34,584 nucleotides of DNA from contig JBFXAN010000063.1 in the NCBI GenBank assembly GCA_050184225.1, forward strand, positions 1-34,584. The letters run 5' to 3'. Of the stretch, positions 32,038 to 34,584 are shown one piece after another (position 1 is the first letter of the stretch; every line of letters starts with the position of its first letter). The notes beneath the pieces are model-generated. The model made no database searches. It saw nothing but the letters and a program-made list of their open reading frames with translations, and was not told where the DNA came from. The position numbers and the translations under genes were made by a program. Source of the stretch: JBFXAN01 sp050184225 (GTDB taxonomy: Bacteria > Chloroflexota > Dehalococcoidia > CAUJGQ01).

Positions 32038-32043
32038 ATCGTA
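32038..32043 (-). promoter_or_regulatory. Candidate -10 of a leaderless promoter for the Rieske-cupredoxin gene
   Basis: TACGAT on the minus strand lies 6 nt before the ATG at 32031. It is the weakest (4 of 6 consensus) of five sites with this spacing, and no Shine-Dalgarno is present. Confidence 0.35.
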
Positions 32044-32164
32044 GGCCATGGGCCGCGCGGGCGCCTCGCGCTCTCGCCGTTCGTGAACGACTGCCGTCCG
32101 GCACCGCTCTGAACCGGCGTGCCGGACGGCATCCTTCAATTGGCTGGCAGGTTATGTGGCCGGG

Positions 32165-33553
32165 TCAGCGCGGTGTGCTCTCGCCCGTCGGGACATCGTA
32201 GGTCCAGTCCGGCTGCTTCGACGCGTAGGTTTCGTCGTAGCGGAACCCCTGGCCGGGAACGTAGTCCGTCATCTTCGGCAGGATGCGGTCGTGCCGCAGC
32301 GGGCAGCGGCCGGCCAGATGGGCCTGAAAGTCTTCGGGAAATGCGTTGAGGATGCTGGCGGTCACGACTGATTGTGACGTCGCCAGAAAGCAGCGGGCGC
32401 TGTTCGTTACCCAGGTCGTCGCCGCATAGATCTCGTCGAGATCACTCGGCTCCGCTGCGCCCGCCAGCAGCCGATCCAACCGCTCGCTGATCGTGCGGCC
32501 GCCGAGCTTGCAGGGCGGGCACTGATTGCAGGATTCGACGAAGAGGAAGCGCGCGAAGATCGCGGCCATCTGTGCCATGCAGATGTCGTCGGCGTAGACG
32601 ATGAAGCCGCCGGAGCCGAGCGCCACTCCCGCCCGACGCATTGCATCGAAGTCCAGCGGCGTATCGAGCAGGTCGGGCGTGATGACGGCGTTGGCAAGTC
32701 CGGGGAACACCGCCTTCACCCGGCGGCCGGGTGGCGGTCCGCCGGCCACCCCCTCGATCAGGTCACGCAGACTGAGGCCGAGCGGCCGCTCGGCGACAAC
32801 CGGACGCTGGATATCGCCCGACACCGTGAACACCATCGTCCCCGGCGTGTTCGCCGTACCGAAACGCCGGAACCAGTCCGCACCGTGGCGGAGGATCGAT
32901 GGTACATGTGCGAGCGTCTCGACATTGTTGACGACCGTGGGGTTGTTCTGTCCGGGCGGGCCGCCGTAGGCGCCGGTGAAGAGGCCGTGGATATACGGCG
33001 GAAACACCCGCGGCAGTGGCAGGCCGCCCTCCACCACCTCCAACAGCGCTTTCTCCTCACCAAACAGATACTCATCGGGGCCGAGCACGATCTCGATCGC
33101 ATCGCCGACAAGCCCTGCGCCGCGCATCTCGTCGAGTGCCCGCCGCACCGCGGCGATCTCTTGCTCGAACAACCGCTTCACACAGAGGTATGCGGTTCGG
33201 GCGCCTAGCACATGGGCAGCGATCGCCAACCCTTCGACCACCTGGTATGGGTTGAGGCGGAGCAGCCAGCGATCCTTGAAGGTGCCCGGCTCGCCCTCGG
33301 CCCCATTGCAGCAGACATATCGAACCGCCGCGGGATCGCGCTGCACTCCCTGCCACTTGACCGCCGTCGGGAAACCGGCGCCGCCCCGACCGCGCAGTCC
33401 CGCGCGGCGTACCTCGTCGATCACCGCGGCGGGTTCCATGCTGACCACCCGCGCGAGCGCTTCACCACCACCGCGCGCCCGGTACGCCTCCAGCGAATCA
33501 ACCGGCGTTTCGTCGGGAAGTAGGATCTGTTGCGTCTGATGCTCCTCCATCAT
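32165..33553 (-). CDS. NuoF-like NADH dehydrogenase flavoprotein (orphan)
   Basis: This protein of about 462 residues is homologous to the FMN- and NADH-binding complex I subunit NuoF/HoxF. The FMN/NADH site is LRGRGGAGFPTAVKW and the following CCNGAEGEPGTFKDR; GPDEYLFGEEKALLE and QNNPTVVNNVETLAHVP are also typical. The [4Fe-4S] cluster ligands are in ESCNQCPPCK plus a Cys about 40 residues later (ARCFLAT). The gene stands without nuoE or nuoG, so its electron partner is unknown. I choose ATG 33553 with GGAG 6 nt upstream; an ATG at 33565 is open too. It sits between the baeRF and Rieske-cupredoxin genes, all in the minus direction, and may feed or draw electrons in a small redox unit (inference). 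Confidence 0.9.
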   Translation of the reverse strand: MMEEHQTQQILLPDETPVDSLEAYRARGGGEALARVVSMEPAAVIDEVRRAGLRGRGGAGFPTAVKWQGVQRDPAAVRYVCCNGAEGEPGTFKDRWLLRLNPYQVVEGLAIAAHVLGARTAYLCVKRLFEQEIAAVRRALDEMRGAGLVGDAIEIVLGPDEYLFGEEKALLEVVEGGLPLPRVFPPYIHGLFTGAYGGPPGQNNPTVVNNVETLAHVPSILRHGADWFRRFGTANTPGTMVFTVSGDIQRPVVAERPLGLSLRDLIEGVAGGPPPGRRVKAVFPGLANAVITPDLLDTPLDFDAMRRAGVALGSGGFIVYADDICMAQMAAIFARFLFVESCNQCPPCKLGGRTISERLDRLLAGAAEPSDLDEIYAATTWVTNSARCFLATSQSVVTASILNAFPEDFQAHLAGRCPLRHDRILPKMTDYVPGQGFRYDETYASKQPDWTYDVPTGESTPR

Positions 33554-33633
33554 CTGCCACTCCATTCCACCATCGGAGCGCCGCCACTACCGCTACTGCT
33601 TCGGACTGAACGTCTAGCGCAACCTGCACCTAC

Positions 33634-34584
33634 CTAATAGCGAACCCGCGCGCCGATACCGTCGTGGACCATGAGCCGCACGCCGGCGTCGCCGGACACC
33701 GTTTCGATGCGCGCGCCCTGATCCAGCGCTCGGTCGACCACATGTTCGCGGAGATCAGGCACCGCCGCCGGCTGCCCGCCGCAGTGCGGGCACGGATCAA
33801 GCCCCGCGACCAGCCAGCCGCAAGCGGGACATTCCCCGCCGGTCGCATCAAATCCCTCCGCGATGATCAGGTGATGGATCCGCCCCTCGTTCAAGGCTTC
33901 CAGGGTAGGATGCAGGCCGAGCGCCGCTCGCTGCGGTGTTGCCGATTCGATCAGCTCATCGACCAGCGCCACCTCGGCGGCTCGTTCGATCTCCGCCGCC
34001 GCCTGGAGCGCCGCCGCCAGCACCTCCGCGTCGGACGCGGCCATGCTCATGGAGATGGCGCCGGCCAGCCGGGTGCGGAGCGGCCGCGGGAGCGCGTTTT
34101 GCAGCACCGATTGTGACTCCTCAGGCCCGCCCAGGAGCAGCCGATCGAACGGATGCTGCCGGAGCAGTTCGACGGCGGCGTGGGCGGTCCGCCGGGCATG
34201 GCTGAGGATTTGATTCCTATGGCTGCCCGCATAATTTCCGGCGATGCCCGCGACGTTCCGCTTGCCTGGGTCGGCGCTCTCGAACTGCTCGGATGTCTCG
34301 ATGCTACCGAGGAAGATGGTGAACAGCCGCGCGCGGCGCTGGTCGCTGAGCACGACCGCCACCCGCTCATGATCGTCGAGCACCATCTCGAGGGTGGCCA
34401 GCGCCGGCAGGGGATCCCAGACGACCTCCAGGCCCGGCCGCGCTGGCAGTGGAACCGCGAAGAGGTATTCTGGCTGAGCGGCGGCGAAGATCGCCAGTCC
34501 GGGATGGCGCGGTTCAATCGTATCGCTCAGGTACTGCTCGATCCGGCCGGTGGCGGCCTCGAATGCGTTCCGCTCGTCGCGTCC
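33634..34584 (-). CDS. Bacterial eRF1/pelota-like release-factor family protein (baeRF), 5' end outside window
   Basis: This protein resembles the bacterial archaeo-eukaryotic release factor families related to eRF1 and pelota. The frame is open to the window end, so the start is missing; 316 residues are visible. They show the middle domain (ERVAVVLSDQRRARLF, with an acidic stretch after it), HPFDRLLLGGPEESQ (also typical), a helical segment, and a last domain with GRIHHLIIAEGFDATG and a four-Cys zinc knuckle, CPACGW and CPHCGG. Such proteins are thought to act on stalled ribosomes or tRNA. The GGQ or equivalent catalytic loop is not seen in the visible part. Confident at fold level, not in function. 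Confidence 0.75.
   Translation of the reverse strand, partial: GRDERNAFEAATGRIEQYLSDTIEPRHPGLAIFAAAQPEYLFAVPLPARPGLEVVWDPLPALATLEMVLDDHERVAVVLSDQRRARLFTIFLGSIETSEQFESADPGKRNVAGIAGNYAGSHRNQILSHARRTAHAAVELLRQHPFDRLLLGGPEESQSVLQNALPRPLRTRLAGAISMSMAASDAEVLAAALQAAAEIERAAEVALVDELIESATPQRAALGLHPTLEALNEGRIHHLIIAEGFDATGGECPACGWLVAGLDPCPHCGGQPAAVPDLREHVVDRALDQGARIETVSGDAGVRLMVHDGIGARVRY

Noticed and set aside
25064..33553. Mrp operon plus NuoF-like gene as one complex I-like enzyme
   Set aside because: They are convergent and separated by the cupredoxin gene; mrpA-G is complete by itself. Only proximity supports the idea.

Overview
The window is high-GC, densely packed bacterial DNA. Gene content suggests a Chloroflexota bacterium, possibly of the Thermomicrobia/Sphaerobacter type: an Actinobacteria-like PBP/FHA/RodA-FtsW/PASTA-kinase locus, a seven-gene Mrp antiporter operon, NDH-2, fatty-acid enzymes, a bacterial eRF1-like protein and dispersed palindromic repeats. 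No rRNA or marker protein in the window proves the taxon, so this is inference.

Layout. 1-3002: the 3' part of a ribonuclease D gene, an AidB-like acyl-CoA dehydrogenase and a small unknown protein. 3108-6290: purQ-purL on the minus strand; the expected purS is not beside them, and the place upstream of purQ holds a small ORF resembling the N-terminus of an IS256-type transposase. 6703-9552: a PgpH/YqfF-type 7TM-HD phosphodiesterase and a MarR regulator. 9808-15724: a cell-wall and signalling locus with a class B PBP, FhaA-like (DUF3662+FHA) and FhaB-like proteins, a convergent FtsW/RodA, a PASTA Ser/Thr kinase and a TIG-domain lipoprotein with a Pro/Thr tail. It resembles the actinobacterial pknB-pbpA-rodA-fhaBA locus, but no PstP phosphatase is present. 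15741-18950: three copies of one long hairpin repeat, among genes for an Ldh_2-family dehydrogenase, an RraA-like protein and a D,D-carboxypeptidase lipoprotein. 18977-24709: an alpha/beta hydrolase, NDH-2, a HigBA-type toxin-antitoxin pair, an APH-fold kinase and a thiolase. 25064-31078: mrpABCDEFG. 31102-34584: three minus-strand genes, namely an eRF1-like (baeRF) protein cut by the window end, an orphan NuoF-like flavoprotein, and a fusion of a degenerate Rieske domain with a type-1 copper domain.

The most notable signal is a repeated promoter layout. At five unrelated genes (starts at 8955, 9808, 11252, 22080 and 32031) a -10-like hexamer lies exactly 6 nt before the start codon and no usable Shine-Dalgarno is present, which predicts leaderless mRNAs. 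Other genes here (for example those starting at 3002, 9552, 17851, 24709 and 28353) have clear Shine-Dalgarno sequences, so two translation-initiation modes appear to coexist. The second notable signal is the hairpin repeat, whose arm differences preserve pairing. I see no CRISPR array, tRNA, rRNA or prophage.
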